From JAPLDA01 sp043787975 (lineage in GTDB: Bacteria; Bacteroidota; Bacteroidia; AKYH767-A; 2013-40CM-41-45): DNA of 64,000 bases. Numbering within the stretch: position 1 is the stretch's first letter; every line of letters starts with the position of its first letter. Where the stretch lies: positions 28,119 through 92,118 of the forward strand of contig JAYVUK010000007.1 in NCBI GenBank assembly GCA_043787975.1, in the 5' to 3' direction. The notes under the pieces are model-generated. The model ran no database searches. It worked only from the letters and a program-made list of their open reading frames with translations, and was not told where the DNA came from. Of the stretch, positions 1-8,454 are shown in pieces. Both the position numbers and the translations under genes were made by a program.

Positions 1-1167
1 TCAGAAATTCAAAAACCTGAATCCGGAAATAGTTTTGACCTACTGGAGAGTTTCTATGAATCAAAGAAGGATTGGATTTTCGGCTTTCTTACCTATGATT
101 TAAAGAATGAAACGGAAAACCTGCGATCTGAAAACCAAGACAGACTTGAGTTTCCGGAGATCCACTTCTTCCAGCCAAGATTAGTTCTGAACTTCAGTAG
201 TGAAAACTCTGAACTCGAGATTTTATACTTAAAGAATTTCGATACTGAGTTAACAATTCAAAAAATCGTTGATGAAATTTCTAACTATGAAATTCAGGAA
301 GCGGATGAACCTAACATTACTATTCAGCAAAAAATTTCGAAAGAAGAATACATCTCAACGGTACGTAAAATCAAAGAGTATATTCAGCTTGGAGATATTT
401 ACGAGATGAATTACTGTGTGGAGTTTTTTGCAGAAGGAATGTCTATCAACCCTTTTGAAATTTACGACCGGCTAAACGAAACGTCTCCGATGCCATTTTC
501 ATGTTTTTACCGGATGAATGATCACCATGCGCTGTGTGCAAGTCCTGAACGGTTTCTTGCAAAGAGAGAAAATAAAATTATTGCTCAACCGATCAAAGGA
601 ACCGCACGAAGAGGACAAACCCCGGAAGAAGATGATCAGATTAAACTGAACTTGCGGAATGATTCCAAGGAGCAATCTGAAAATGTAATGATTGTTGATC
701 TTGTCCGGAATGATCTGTCACGCTCCGCAAAAAAGGCAAGCGTTGTGGTAGAAGAGTTATTCGGCATTTATACATTCAAACAATTGCACCAGATGATCTC
801 AACTGTAGTTTCGGAAAAAAGTGATGCTGTTAATTCAATCGATGTGATTAAACAGTGTTTCCCAATGGGATCCATGACCGGCGCTCCGAAAATCCGCGCC
901 ATGCAACTGATTGAACACTTTGAAAAAACAAAACGAGGTCTGTATTCAGGCTGTATCGGTTATATTTCTCATGACGGAGACTTTGATTTCAACGTGGTGA
1001 TAAGGAGCATTCTTTATAATGCAGAAAAAAAATGTTTGTCATTCATGGTCGGAAGTGCGATTACGGCAAATTCAATTCCTGAAAAAGAATACGAAGAATG
1101 TTTGCTGAAAGCGAAATCAATGCTGAATGTTTTATCTTCACAGTATCGTTCAACTGTCAATGAATAA
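1..1167 (+). CDS. pabB: Aminodeoxychorismate synthase component I (PabB), 5' end cut by the window
   Basis: The reading frame is open from base 1, so the start lies outside the window; 388 residues are visible. It makes 4-amino-4-deoxychorismate from chorismate for folate synthesis. Chorismate-binding signatures appear in order: GDIYEMNYCVEF (about 391-426), QPIKGTARRG (586-615), IVDLVRNDLSR (about 690-722) and FPMGSMTGAPK (about 859-891). PIKGT, with lysine, is the PabB form; TrpE normally has PIAGT, so anthranilate synthase is less likely. The last bases overlap the start of tilS by 8 nt (ATGAATAA), which suggests translational coupling. A class IV aminotransferase that could act as PabC lies far away at 33858-34709. 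Isochorismate synthase is a weaker alternative. Confidence 0.9.
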   Translation, partial: SEIQKPESGNSFDLLESFYESKKDWIFGFLTYDLKNETENLRSENQDRLEFPEIHFFQPRLVLNFSSENSELEILYLKNFDTELTIQKIVDEISNYEIQEADEPNITIQQKISKEEYISTVRKIKEYIQLGDIYEMNYCVEFFAEGMSINPFEIYDRLNETSPMPFSCFYRMNDHHALCASPERFLAKRENKIIAQPIKGTARRGQTPEEDDQIKLNLRNDSKEQSENVMIVDLVRNDLSRSAKKASVVVEELFGIYTFKQLHQMISTVVSEKSDAVNSIDVIKQCFPMGSMTGAPKIRAMQLIEHFEKTKRGLYSGCIGYISHDGDFDFNVVIRSILYNAEKKCLSFMVGSAITANSIPEKEYEECLLKAKSMLNVLSSQYRSTVNE

Positions 1168-2521
1168 TATTTCCGGCTCTGATCTCCTTCAAAAATTTCT
1201 TGATTTCATTAAGAAGGAAAATCTTTTTAAACCGACCGATAAAATCCTACTGACAGTAAGTGGTGGTCTCGATTCAGTGGTGATGGCAGCGTTGTTTTCT
1301 CAATCCAATTTCAACTTTTCAATTGCTCATTGCAACTTTCAACTTCGCAGTAAAGAATCGGATGCCGACGAACGTTTCGTAAAATCTTTGGCAAAAAAAT
1401 ATCGTGTCAGTTTTTTCACCCAAAAATTTACTACTGAATTGTTTGCAAAAGAAAACAAATTTTCCATCCAGGAAGCAGCCAGGATTCTGCGATACGATTG
1501 GTTCTCTCACATCCGAACAAAAAATAATCTATCCCTTATTGCAACCGCGCACCATCTTGATGATAACATTGAAACATTCTTTATCAATCTTTTTCGCGGT
1601 ACCGGAATTTCAGGATTAGCCGGGATACAACCGATTAGTGAGGATGTTGTTCGTCCGATCTTATTTGCCACCAGGAAAGAGATTGAAGTATTTGCAAAAG
1701 AGAACAAACTGAAATACAGGGAAGACAGTTCGAATGCGACAGATGACTATTTGAGAAATAAAATCCGTCATCACCTCACTCCTGTTTTGAAAAAACTGAA
1801 TCCTGCATTTGAAAAGATAATGGCCCGAACGATTCACAATCTCCTTTTTGCCGATCATGTTTTCAGCAATGCAATAATTGACCGTGCTGTTCAGTTTACT
1901 CACCAGGTAAATGGTATGCCCTATTTTTCAAAAAAGGAATTACAATTACTCGAATTTCCGGAAGATTACCTGTACGAATTTCTGAGTCCGTTTCATTTTA
2001 ACGGAGCACAAGTCCGGGAAATTTGGGATTGTAAACAATCGGGAAAAATTTTTTATTCGAATGAGTTTCGTGTCATCTGCGACCGTGACAAAATAATTTT
2101 TGCATTGAAATCTGAACAGGATAACCTGATTCATTCCATTCAACAAGATCAAAAGACTTTTAACAATAAAAACTTCGCACTCAAGTTAAAAAATGTTCAA
2201 TTAAATGACAGGAAGAAATTCAAGCTCCCATCAGACAACTCTGTTGCCTGTCTTGATTCATCTTTGTTGAGTTTTCCACTCATTCTAAGAAAATGGAAAA
2301 CCGGCGATTCATTTTTCCCGTTAGGAATGAATCATCGGAAAAAGTTAAGTGATTTTTTTACAGACAAAAAATTTTCAATCGCTGAAAAGGAAAATGTATT
2401 TGTGCTACTATCCGGAAAGGACATTGTTTTCATTTTGGGTCATCGTATCGATGATCGTTACAAAGTGACTGACAAAACGAAAAAAGTGTTTCGCATTGAC
2501 TATATTAGCAACCTGAAATGA
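1160..2521 (+). CDS. tilS: tRNA(Ile)-lysidine synthase
   Basis: TilS adds lysine to C34 of the CAU-anticodon isoleucine tRNA, using ATP, so that it reads AUA. The PP-loop motif SGGLDS is at residues 34-39, and the C-terminal substrate-binding domain is recognisable from RKWKTGDSFFPLGM to GHRIDDRY. At 453 residues it matches the usual length. An ATG at 1127 would give 11 extra residues lying inside pabB; I chose 1160 because MNNISGSDLL fits family N-termini and gives a short coupling overlap. The stop overlaps the next gene by ATGA. It is essential in bacteria that use this decoding system. Confidence 0.93.
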   Translation: MNNISGSDLLQKFLDFIKKENLFKPTDKILLTVSGGLDSVVMAALFSQSNFNFSIAHCNFQLRSKESDADERFVKSLAKKYRVSFFTQKFTTELFAKENKFSIQEAARILRYDWFSHIRTKNNLSLIATAHHLDDNIETFFINLFRGTGISGLAGIQPISEDVVRPILFATRKEIEVFAKENKLKYREDSSNATDDYLRNKIRHHLTPVLKKLNPAFEKIMARTIHNLLFADHVFSNAIIDRAVQFTHQVNGMPYFSKKELQLLEFPEDYLYEFLSPFHFNGAQVREIWDCKQSGKIFYSNEFRVICDRDKIIFALKSEQDNLIHSIQQDQKTFNNKNFALKLKNVQLNDRKKFKLPSDNSVACLDSSLLSFPLILRKWKTGDSFFPLGMNHRKKLSDFFTDKKFSIAEKENVFVLLSGKDIVFILGHRIDDRYKVTDKTKKVFRIDYISNLK

Positions 2522-3006
2522 GCGCACAGGAAAAACCACTTTTCGAAGAGAAGCAGTACATCGGCTACAACCAGCTTTCCATGCTACGAAGACTGTCTTT
2601 ATCGATGTTTTGTTTTGCCGTGTACTGGTGGAAAATTCATAACCAAAGAGACGGAGACCTATTCTTCTGGCTTGGGATGAGCATCATTTTCATCTCCATT
2701 GTTTTACTTTTTATTCTACATATCAAAATCACAGTTTATAAAAACAATATTGTGCTCGATGGTTTGTGGACAACACGAAAAGTCAAAATTGATCTAAGCA
2801 ACATTGTAAAAATAGAACGCAGAAAATACAGTCATTACCATCTCAATAATCCTGTTTTCAACTTACATTTAAAAGGAACCATCCGCTTTTATACCGGTGG
2901 AAATGATGCCGTGGAAATTACGGACAACGATGGTCAGCCTTACCGTATCGGAACTCAAAAGGCCATAGAGCTTGAACGGATACTCAAGGAGTTAACAGGC
3001 AAATAA
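2518..3006 (+). CDS. Two-TM membrane protein with PH-like C-terminal domain
   Basis: A 162-residue protein of unknown function. Two hydrophobic segments (about residues 25-42 and 50-68) form a hairpin. They are followed by a strand-rich region (VYKNNIVLDGLWTTRKVKIDL, then IVKIER and RFYTGG) that resembles the bacterial PH-like domain seen in small membrane proteins. The cytoplasmic N-terminus is polar. It is coupled to tilS by a 4-nt ATGA overlap and is the last gene of the pabB-tilS run, ending before a convergent inverted repeat. No catalytic motif is visible. The PH-like assignment is inference from strand pattern and topology. Confidence 0.7.
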   Translation: MSAQEKPLFEEKQYIGYNQLSMLRRLSLSMFCFAVYWWKIHNQRDGDLFFWLGMSIIFISIVLLFILHIKITVYKNNIVLDGLWTTRKVKIDLSNIVKIERRKYSHYHLNNPVFNLHLKGTIRFYTGGNDAVEITDNDGQPYRIGTQKAIELERILKELTGK

Positions 3007-3028
3007 AAGAGTTTAATGGTTTAATAGT

Positions 3029-3067
3029 TCATTAGTTCAACAGTACGATCAACTATTGAACTAATGA
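3029..3067. terminator. Convergent-gene inverted repeat made of stutter words
   Basis: Perfect 12-bp arms (TCATTAGTTCAA at 3029-3040, its complement at 3056-3067) lie between two genes that point at each other. The whole spacer 3009-3090 repeats the words gttcA, ttaaTGg and ttgaacta. There is no clear T-run, so terminator function is inferred from position. Confidence 0.5.
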
Positions 3068-3084
3068 GCCATTGAACTACTGAA

Positions 3085-3918
3085 CTAGTCTTTCACATGA
3101 AAAGCAAGCAATGGAATGTGTGTGTGAAAAGCCATTCGCTTTGTTTTGCTGCGGTTAAAAATCTTTTGGAAGAATGTACGGTGATGCATGGACATGGCGA
3201 GCATATCGGCTCTCACTTCATCGAGGTAAAAATTTAGACCGTCAATTACATCGCGGCTTTCGAGGAGTTTGAAGCTTACCTTTTCATATTTACTGTCCTC
3301 CTTGATACGTTCTTTAAAGGTTTCAATGGCTGCGAACTCGTAGGCTGTATCCAGGTCACCGTTTGAAATGTGAAGCAAGATTACTTCTGCATCAAACTTA
3401 CGCGCTATGTCAATGACATTTTCTATGTTTTCAAAATCGTTCTCTGCATAATTGGTAGCGAACACCATTTTGTGTAGACCTTTGAAAGCTGCATTTTCAG
3501 GAATCGCCAGCACAGGACACGCTGTATCTTCCATCACAGCAGCGGTAATGCTTCCAATCAGAACTTCACGTAAACCACTTGCACCCTGGGTTCCCATGAT
3601 TACGAGATCCGTCTTTTTATCAGCTGTAGCAGCAACAATTTCATCTTCCGCGTAGCCATCGAGAATCATGGTTTCAATTTCCATCCCGGGATACTCTGCC
3701 TGCAATTTTTCTTTCAGATTTTTCATTCCTTTTTGTGCAATGGTTTTCAACTCGTCATCAGAAGGAATTACAACAGGCATATCGCTCGCAAAAGCAGGAA
3801 CCACATAGGAATGAAACAACAGCGCTTTCGCTTTCAGTTTTTTATTAAGCTCCAAAGCGAAATGAACAGCATTGTCTGAGTTCTTTGAGAAGTCAGTCGG
3901 AATGAGGATGGTTTTCAT
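3085..3918 (-). CDS. Universal stress protein, tandem UspA domains
   Basis: A 277-residue protein with two UspA folds in a row, about residues 1-142 and 150-277. Domain 1 begins KTILIPTDFS and keeps the ATP-binding pattern G-2x-G-9x-G(S) in GTQGASGLREVLIGS. Domain 2 (HKMVFATNYAEN onward) lacks that loop and ends in HHRTFFQKIF...THIPLLAF, so only the first half is expected to bind ATP. Such proteins are cytoplasmic and are induced by starvation or redox stress. It is monocistronic: the 3' side meets a convergent inverted repeat and the 5' side has a 190-bp spacer. Confidence 0.9.
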   Translation of the reverse strand: MKTILIPTDFSKNSDNAVHFALELNKKLKAKALLFHSYVVPAFASDMPVVIPSDDELKTIAQKGMKNLKEKLQAEYPGMEIETMILDGYAEDEIVAATADKKTDLVIMGTQGASGLREVLIGSITAAVMEDTACPVLAIPENAAFKGLHKMVFATNYAENDFENIENVIDIARKFDAEVILLHISNGDLDTAYEFAAIETFKERIKEDSKYEKVSFKLLESRDVIDGLNFYLDEVRADMLAMSMHHRTFFQKIFNRSKTKRMAFHTHIPLLAFHVKD

Positions 3919-4109
3919 GACGGTGTTTATTTTAGCGTTAAGATTAAGAACGATGAGATAAAAATAACATTTATTTTAATTCAATAGCCTGTAAAATAAA
4001 ACCTTCATTCAAGGAACAACTATGATTGAAATCATGCGACACACTGAAGCAAGCACATCCTGTAAAATCTACTTTAAATAAAGATGTATACTTTGTGGAA
4101 CTGAATCGA

Positions 4110-4673
4110 TTATGAATTCATTTTCCATTTAATGTTGCAACCCAAACTGGGTCGTTGAAAATCGGAAACAGGCTTTCCGGCAAGCATGTTATTCAATGCT
4201 TCCCGCATGTCCTTTCCGGTCACAGGAACTGAAAGCGATGGTCTCGAATCATCCAACTGTCCTCGGTAAACGAGTTTTTGCTGGTGATCAAAAATATAAA
4301 AGTCAGGTGTACACGCCGCATCAAAATGATGAGCCAGCTCCTGCGTTTCATCGTACAAATAAGGGAAAGGATAGTTGAGTGATTGAGCTGCTTTTTTCAT
4401 TTCAGCAGGTGAATCTTCAGGATAATTTTCCACATCGTTCGAATTGATGGCAACAAAATTTACACCTCTTGAAATGAAATCATTTGCAAGCCGAACCAAT
4501 TCAGCATTCACATACTTTACGTACGGACAATGATTGCAGATGAACATGATGACAGATGCCTTTGCGCCGGTTAAACTTCCGGATGAATAATTTTTCCCTG
4601 AAACAACATCGGGCAATTCAAATTCTGGAAGCAAAGTCCCCAGCGGAATCATCTTGGAAGGTGTACGAGCCAT
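4110..4673 (-). CDS. Thioredoxin-fold protein of the peroxiredoxin-like 1 family
   Basis: This 187-residue thioredoxin-fold protein has no signal peptide. The pair C46-N-H-C49 in FICNHCPYVK sits at the position of a thioredoxin CxxC. Other family marks are INSNDVENYPEDSPEEM-like text after residue 75, the CTPDFYIFD strand with its cis-proline neighbourhood, and the C-terminal SLGCNIKWK block that typifies this AhpC/TSA-related group. The likely role is a cytoplasmic thiol oxidoreductase or peroxidase; the substrate is unknown. It stands alone, with about 100-190 bp spacers on both sides. Confidence 0.85.
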   Translation of the reverse strand: MARTPSKMIPLGTLLPEFELPDVVSGKNYSSGSLTGAKASVIMFICNHCPYVKYVNAELVRLANDFISRGVNFVAINSNDVENYPEDSPAEMKKAAQSLNYPFPYLYDETQELAHHFDAACTPDFYIFDHQQKLVYRGQLDDSRPSLSVPVTGKDMREALNNMLAGKPVSDFQRPSLGCNIKWKMNS

Positions 4674-4767
4674 GGTAAGAAATAAAGAATTAAAAAAAGT
4701 GTTAAAGTAAAATTCCTTTTAAGATAAATTTCACTTACACCTCATTAGAATTACGCAAATTTTATTT

Positions 4768-5067
4768 TTATGCGGCGTTGATTTTGTATTCCTTTATGGA
4801 CTTAAATTCATTCACTTTTGCAGACTGTTCTTCTTCGATGTCGTAATCATCTTGCAATCCAAGCCAAAACTTTGGTGAGTTTCCAAAATATATGCTAAGC
4901 CTTAAGGCCGTATCAGCAGTAATACGCCTATTTAACTTAAGGATTTCAGAAATTCTGGTTTGTGGAATTCCAATGTCCTTTGAAAGTCTGTATGCAGAAA
5001 TATTTAACGGCAGTAGAAATTCTTCTAAGAGAATTTCACCGGGATGAATGTTTTTTAATTTTTTCAT
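4768..5067 (-). CDS. higA: HigA-family antitoxin
   Basis: This 99-residue XRE helix-turn-helix protein starts NIHPGEILLEEFLLPL and continues with the HTH text AYRLSKDIGIPQTRISEIL and DTALRLSIYFG, the standard HigA pattern. It should bind and neutralise the upstream toxin and repress the pair's promoter. It begins 11 nt after the toxin stop. Toxin-before-antitoxin order is characteristic of higBA. The extended C-terminus (from about residue 75) is acidic and likely contacts the toxin. Confidence 0.92.
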   Translation of the reverse strand: MKKLKNIHPGEILLEEFLLPLNISAYRLSKDIGIPQTRISEILKLNRRITADTALRLSIYFGNSPKFWLGLQDDYDIEEEQSAKVNEFKSIKEYKINAA

Positions 5068-5078
5068 GACTATTGAAT

Positions 5079-5360
5079 TTAATGGTAATCCATTATTTCG
5101 ACTTCTGTTGCATTCTTTTTATTCCATTTGAAAATAATCCTCCATTGATCATTAATTCGAATGCTATGGTAATCTCTTAACTTTCCTGAAAGCTTTTCCA
5201 GCCGATTTGAAGGTGGAATTCGCAGATCTTCTAAACTAATAGAGTTGTTGAGCATTCTAAGTTTTCTGCGAGCAATTTCTTGAAGTTCAACAGATGGCTT
5301 CCGGATTCTATCTCCATTCCAAACTTTCTCCGTGTCCTTTGATCCAAATGAAACAATCAT
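5079..5360 (-). CDS. higB: HigB-family toxin (RelE superfamily mRNA interferase)
   Basis: A 93-residue toxin of the plasmid-maintenance killer family. Diagnostic text includes IARRKLRMLN, LEDLRIPPSNRLEKLSG and the C-terminal YHSIRINDQWRIIFKW, which carries the basic residues thought to contact mRNA. HigB cleaves mRNA on the ribosome. It is the first gene of a two-gene operon with higA and has a promoter and dyad just upstream. The full length and intact ends suggest an active module rather than a remnant. Confidence 0.92.
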   Translation of the reverse strand: MIVSFGSKDTEKVWNGDRIRKPSVELQEIARRKLRMLNNSISLEDLRIPPSNRLEKLSGKLRDYHSIRINDQWRIIFKWNKKNATEVEIMDYH

Positions 5361-5362
5361 AA

Positions 5363-5412
5363 GTTAGTTGCTTACTAACGCCAAAGGTAAGTAATTGATT
5401 TAAAAAGTCCAA
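5363..5412 (-). promoter_or_regulatory. higBA promoter with candidate HigA operator
   Basis: On the minus strand, TTG (5410-5412), a 20-bp spacer and TACCTTTG (5382-5389) match the Bacteroidota -33/-7 form. Between it and the start codon lies a perfect dyad GTTAGT-N5-ACTAAC (5363-5379). It overlaps the expected transcription start, a typical site for antitoxin autorepression. The operator role is inferred. Confidence 0.6.
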
Positions 5413-5579
5413 CATGTAATATCTGAGCCCTTTATACTTAATGTATGGTTCGAACTCAATCATTTTATATTCCCACGTTCAGGTAGTCTTCAGGCTGGCT
5501 TGTCAGGGAATTGGGATTACAACTGTTTACTAAAAGAAAAATCAAAATGAACACCAAGCCACAGGGATCATACTTGGCC

Positions 5580-5634
5580 AATGAACCATTGAACCATTAA
5601 ACAACTGAACTGATGAACCATTAAACGGTTAATT
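5580..5634. repeat. Quasi-tandem TGAACCATT/AAACCATT stutter
   Basis: Four degenerate copies of a word close to tgaaCCATTgaac/aac run head to tail: atgaaccatt, gaaccattaa, actgaactga, tgaaccattaa. They end at a short palindrome accattaaacggttaat. The same vocabulary appears at 3009-3090. No gene overlaps it. Confidence 0.6.
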
Positions 5635-5645
5635 AAATTGGAAAC

Positions 5646-5677
5646 AAAAAAGCCGTCTTGTTGAGACGGCTTTTTGT
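5646..5677 (-). terminator. Intrinsic terminator of the tRNA-Lys gene
   Basis: Stem AGCCGTCT / AGACGGCT with loop TGTTG, flanked by A-runs on the left and T-runs on the right. It sits 10 bp beyond the 3' end of the tRNA on the minus strand and could also work on the plus strand. Confidence 0.85.
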
Positions 5678-5686
5678 TTCTGGTTG

Positions 5687-5759
5687 TGATCCCGCTGGGA
5701 TTCGAACCCAGGACCCCTACATTAAAAGTGTAATGCTCTACCAGCTGAGCTACGGAATC
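5687..5759 (-). tRNA. tRNA-Lys (UUU)
   Basis: Read on the minus strand, the 73-nt gene folds as a full cloverleaf. The acceptor is GATTCCG paired with CGGGATC and followed by discriminator A. The D arm contains AGCTCAG and GGTAGAGC, the anticodon loop is CTTTTAA with UUU, and the T arm is CTGGGTTCGAATCCCAG. The 3' CCA is not encoded. Its own terminator follows. Confidence 0.97.
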
Positions 5760-5849
5760 ATTCTCTTTTTTTAAGAGGCTGCAAAAATAGAATTATTCGT
5801 TTAAAACAAACACTATTTTTATAATTTTTCAAGAAATTGTTGACAACTA

Positions 5850-5934
5850 TTATAGTGAATGGTGAATAGTGATAAATGCCTGAAACTATTCACTATTAAC
5901 TATTCACTGTACACTGTTCACTGTTCACTAAACA
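5850..5934. repeat. GTGAATAGT / ACTATTCAC stutter with dyad symmetry
   Basis: The word attcact (or its complement agtgaat) recurs at least seven times. Perfect 9-bp arms lie at 5862-5870 and 5885-5893. It fills the gap between the stop of the GNAT-like gene and the tRNA. It is probably transcribed as the 3' end of that gene. Confidence 0.55.
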
Positions 5935-7101
5935 TTATTGACCAACGAGCGGATACCTCTTGAATTCTTTTGTTCGATCAAAAAGGTAGCGATACGTCTT
6001 CAACACCCGTCTGAGCGTGGTTTCCAGGCTTTCGGCAATGTTGATCATCTTGGGATTAAAGTCTCCGATCCATTGTATTTCCATCTCATCATATTTTCCG
6101 GATGGCTGAATCACATTCGCACCAGAAACAATCATGTAGCCGTCTATTCCTTTGCCTTGAAACTCAGGCGCAATGCCAAAGACAAGCCCGACCACTCTTC
6201 TGCAAACACCTCTTTTCTTCAACCACAAAAATTTCAACTTGCTAAACAAATCAAATCGTCCGTTCAGACGACTGACAATCTGGTTGATATCAGGAAGATT
6301 GAACCAAAACGCAATCGGTTCATCTTTATAATAGACGAACCATGCAAGGTCTTCATCAAGTATGGGTTTCATCTTCCTGAAAAGATTCATTGCCTGGTCT
6401 TTGGTCATTTGTTTACTTCCTGAGTGACTCGCCCACGCTTTGTTGTAAACGATCGCAAAATCACCGGCAAATTTTCCAAGATTATTTTTTAGAATATGTT
6501 GTGCCGAATAATCCTTGTCACCTGAAAACCGGTTGTAACGTTCATAAAATTTGTCATGCGCACGTTTCTTCAGATCCAGAGAATAACAGAATTGATTGAA
6601 ATAAGTTTGGAACCCGTAGTTTTCAAAAAGCGATTGATAGTAAGGCGGATTGTAATTCATACAATAAAGAGGAGTGGTAAAACCCTCTGTGAGTAAGCCC
6701 CACCAGCGATCACGTTCACCGAAATTAATCGGTCCGTCCATGGCTTCCATACCCTGGTTTTGCAGCCAGTTTTTGCAGGCATCAAATAACGTATTCGCAG
6801 CATGTTGATCATTGATACATTCAAAGAATCCCATTCCGCCCGTTGGCTGTTCTTCTTTCTTTGAAATTTTTTCGTTGATGAATGCGGCTACACGACCAAT
6901 GGTTTTTCCTTCATCATCTTTTAGTAACCAGCGAATTGCATTTCCCTGCCTGAAAAATTTATTTTGCTTCGGATCAAAAACCTGTTCAATGTCCTTGTCT
7001 AACGGACGAATCCACTGATCATCGTTTTTATAAATGATCAATGGAAGCTCAAGAAATTCTTTTTTGTCTTTTTTGGTTTTGACTTCAGTTAAAGAGTTCA
7101 A
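5935..7101 (-). CDS. GNAT-fold acyltransferase-like protein
   Basis: A 388-residue protein with two GNAT-like lobes. The N-terminal part (FLELPLIIYKNDDQWIRPL...VFDPKQNKFF, then GKTIGRVAAFIN) and the C-terminal part (VVGLVFGIAPEFQGKGIDGYMIV) each look like an acetyl-CoA-binding core; the pattern RVAAF and QGKGIDG stand for the two halves. This family is widespread in Bacteroidota and has no established substrate. The start at 7101 is TTG: no ATG lies upstream in frame before a stop, and the next methionine is far inside the conserved region. It is followed downstream by the dyad stutter at 5850-5934. Confidence 0.75.
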   Translation of the reverse strand: MNSLTEVKTKKDKKEFLELPLIIYKNDDQWIRPLDKDIEQVFDPKQNKFFRQGNAIRWLLKDDEGKTIGRVAAFINEKISKKEEQPTGGMGFFECINDQHAANTLFDACKNWLQNQGMEAMDGPINFGERDRWWGLLTEGFTTPLYCMNYNPPYYQSLFENYGFQTYFNQFCYSLDLKKRAHDKFYERYNRFSGDKDYSAQHILKNNLGKFAGDFAIVYNKAWASHSGSKQMTKDQAMNLFRKMKPILDEDLAWFVYYKDEPIAFWFNLPDINQIVSRLNGRFDLFSKLKFLWLKKRGVCRRVVGLVFGIAPEFQGKGIDGYMIVSGANVIQPSGKYDEMEIQWIGDFNPKMINIAESLETTLRRVLKTYRYLFDRTKEFKRYPLVGQ

Positions 7102-7169
7102 AGTTCTTAGTTCAAAGTTTTCAGTTACTTCATTAGCTAATTATCAAATTAACCAATCATCAAATTATC

Positions 7170-8441
7170 TTAGCATTCAATCCACAATCCCTTATTAAAC
7201 ACCGCCACAGGTCTTCCTTTTAACGTACTTCCAATGAAAGGTGTATTTTTAGATTTCGATTTGATGTGTCGCTCTTCCACTTTCCATTCAACTTCGGAAT
7301 CAAACAACGTAAGGTTTGCCTGTTCACCTTCTTTGATCACAGGAACGGGAAGCGAAAGTATCTTTCTCGGATTGATTGTAAATTTTTCGATCAGCGTATC
7401 GAGCGAAATTGTTTTTTGAATGGCTGTGTTTGCAACAGCAAAAGCAGTTTCCAGTCCAATGATCCCGTATGCAGCGAGATCAAATTCTTTTTTCTTGTTC
7501 TCCACATCTTCCGGTGTATGATCGGAACAGATGCCATCAATGGTTCCATCAGCCAATGCTTTCTTCAATGCTTCAATATCTTCTTTTGTTCGCAACGGTG
7601 GTTTTACTTTGTAGTTTGTATCGAAGTCATTCAGTAAAGAGTCATCCAGCAGCAACTGGTGAGCCGCAACATCACACGTCACTTTCATCCCCTTCTTTTT
7701 CGCCTCCCGAATTAATTCAATTGACTTTGCTGATGAGACGGTTGAAAAATGAATTTTACTTTCAGCATATTCAGCAAGAAACAAATCACGGTTGATCATG
7801 GTATTTTCAGCCAACGCAGGAATCCCCTTTAAACCGAGTTGAGTGCTTGCAGCACCTTCATTCATTTGTCCGTGGCCTGCAATGTTCTCATCATTCGGAT
7901 ACGACATCACCAGGCCATTGAAATTCTTTCCATATAGGAGTGCCCGAAGTAACAGGCCGGAATCCTGAACAGATCTTTTATCATCGGTGAAGGCGCGCGC
8001 GCCGGCCTGCGACATGTCATACATTTCTGAAAGATCTTTGCCAGCACGATTCACGGATAACACTCCCGAGACAAAAACATCCGTCAGTTCATTTTTTGTT
8101 TTGTTGGTGATAAATTCTATTTCCGATTTGCTTTGAACCGGAGGTTGCGTGGAAGACATGCAAAGCACACCTGTAAAACCTCCGGCAGCAGCGGCCTTGC
8201 AACCACTCAGCAAATCTTCCTTGTATTCAAAACCGGGTTCACCAAAACGAACATGCAAATCAAACCATCCGATGGAAACGTGTTTTCCTTTTCCGTCAAA
8301 AATTTTATCAGCTTTATCGGAAATTGAATTTGCTTCAGCGATTCTTTTAATGATACCATTTTCAATCAACACATCTTTTACCTTTCCATGATGCGGAGAA
8401 GATGAATCTAGAATGTTGACTTGCTTAATTAGTATGTTCAT
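7170..8441 (-). CDS. Dihydroorotase homologue with degraded metal site
   Basis: A 423-residue amidohydrolase-fold protein aligned end to end with type I dihydroorotase. Conserved scaffold text includes GHGQMNEGAASTQLGLKG, ARAFTDDKRSVQDSG and DGICSDHTPED. The catalytic set is largely missing: the first motif reads H63-V-R65 in DLHVRFGEPG instead of HxH, the substrate-binding PNTxP block reads SSTQP, and the histidines expected at HxED and HISTxS are replaced (SYPNDEN, FSTVSSAKS). Only the late aspartate (SDHTP) remains. It is therefore probably not a hydrolase. By analogy with inactive PyrC' proteins it may scaffold aspartate carbamoyltransferase. It lies 13 nt after the BatA-like gene. Confidence 0.85.
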   Translation of the reverse strand: MNILIKQVNILDSSSPHHGKVKDVLIENGIIKRIAEANSISDKADKIFDGKGKHVSIGWFDLHVRFGEPGFEYKEDLLSGCKAAAAGGFTGVLCMSSTQPPVQSKSEIEFITNKTKNELTDVFVSGVLSVNRAGKDLSEMYDMSQAGARAFTDDKRSVQDSGLLLRALLYGKNFNGLVMSYPNDENIAGHGQMNEGAASTQLGLKGIPALAENTMINRDLFLAEYAESKIHFSTVSSAKSIELIREAKKKGMKVTCDVAAHQLLLDDSLLNDFDTNYKVKPPLRTKEDIEALKKALADGTIDGICSDHTPEDVENKKKEFDLAAYGIIGLETAFAVANTAIQKTISLDTLIEKFTINPRKILSLPVPVIKEGEQANLTLFDSEVEWKVEERHIKSKSKNTPFIGSTLKGRPVAVFNKGLWIEC

Positions 8442-8454
8442 TTTTATGTGAATG

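Larger units (their letters stand above)
5361..5645. other. Non-coding spacer between higBA and the tRNA-Lys terminator
   Basis: Apart from the higBA promoter at its left and the stutter repeat at its right (5580-5634), I see no open frame, RNA or recognisable element in these 285 bp. Toxin-antitoxin modules are often transferred, so this could be insertion scar sequence, but nothing proves it. Confidence 0.4.

Noticed and set aside
3919..4109. Short plus-strand frame with ATG near 4022
   Set aside because: Only 19 codons, with no support.
5938..6423. 161-codon plus-strand frame
   Set aside because: Antisense to the GNAT-like gene, with odd residue composition and no domain.
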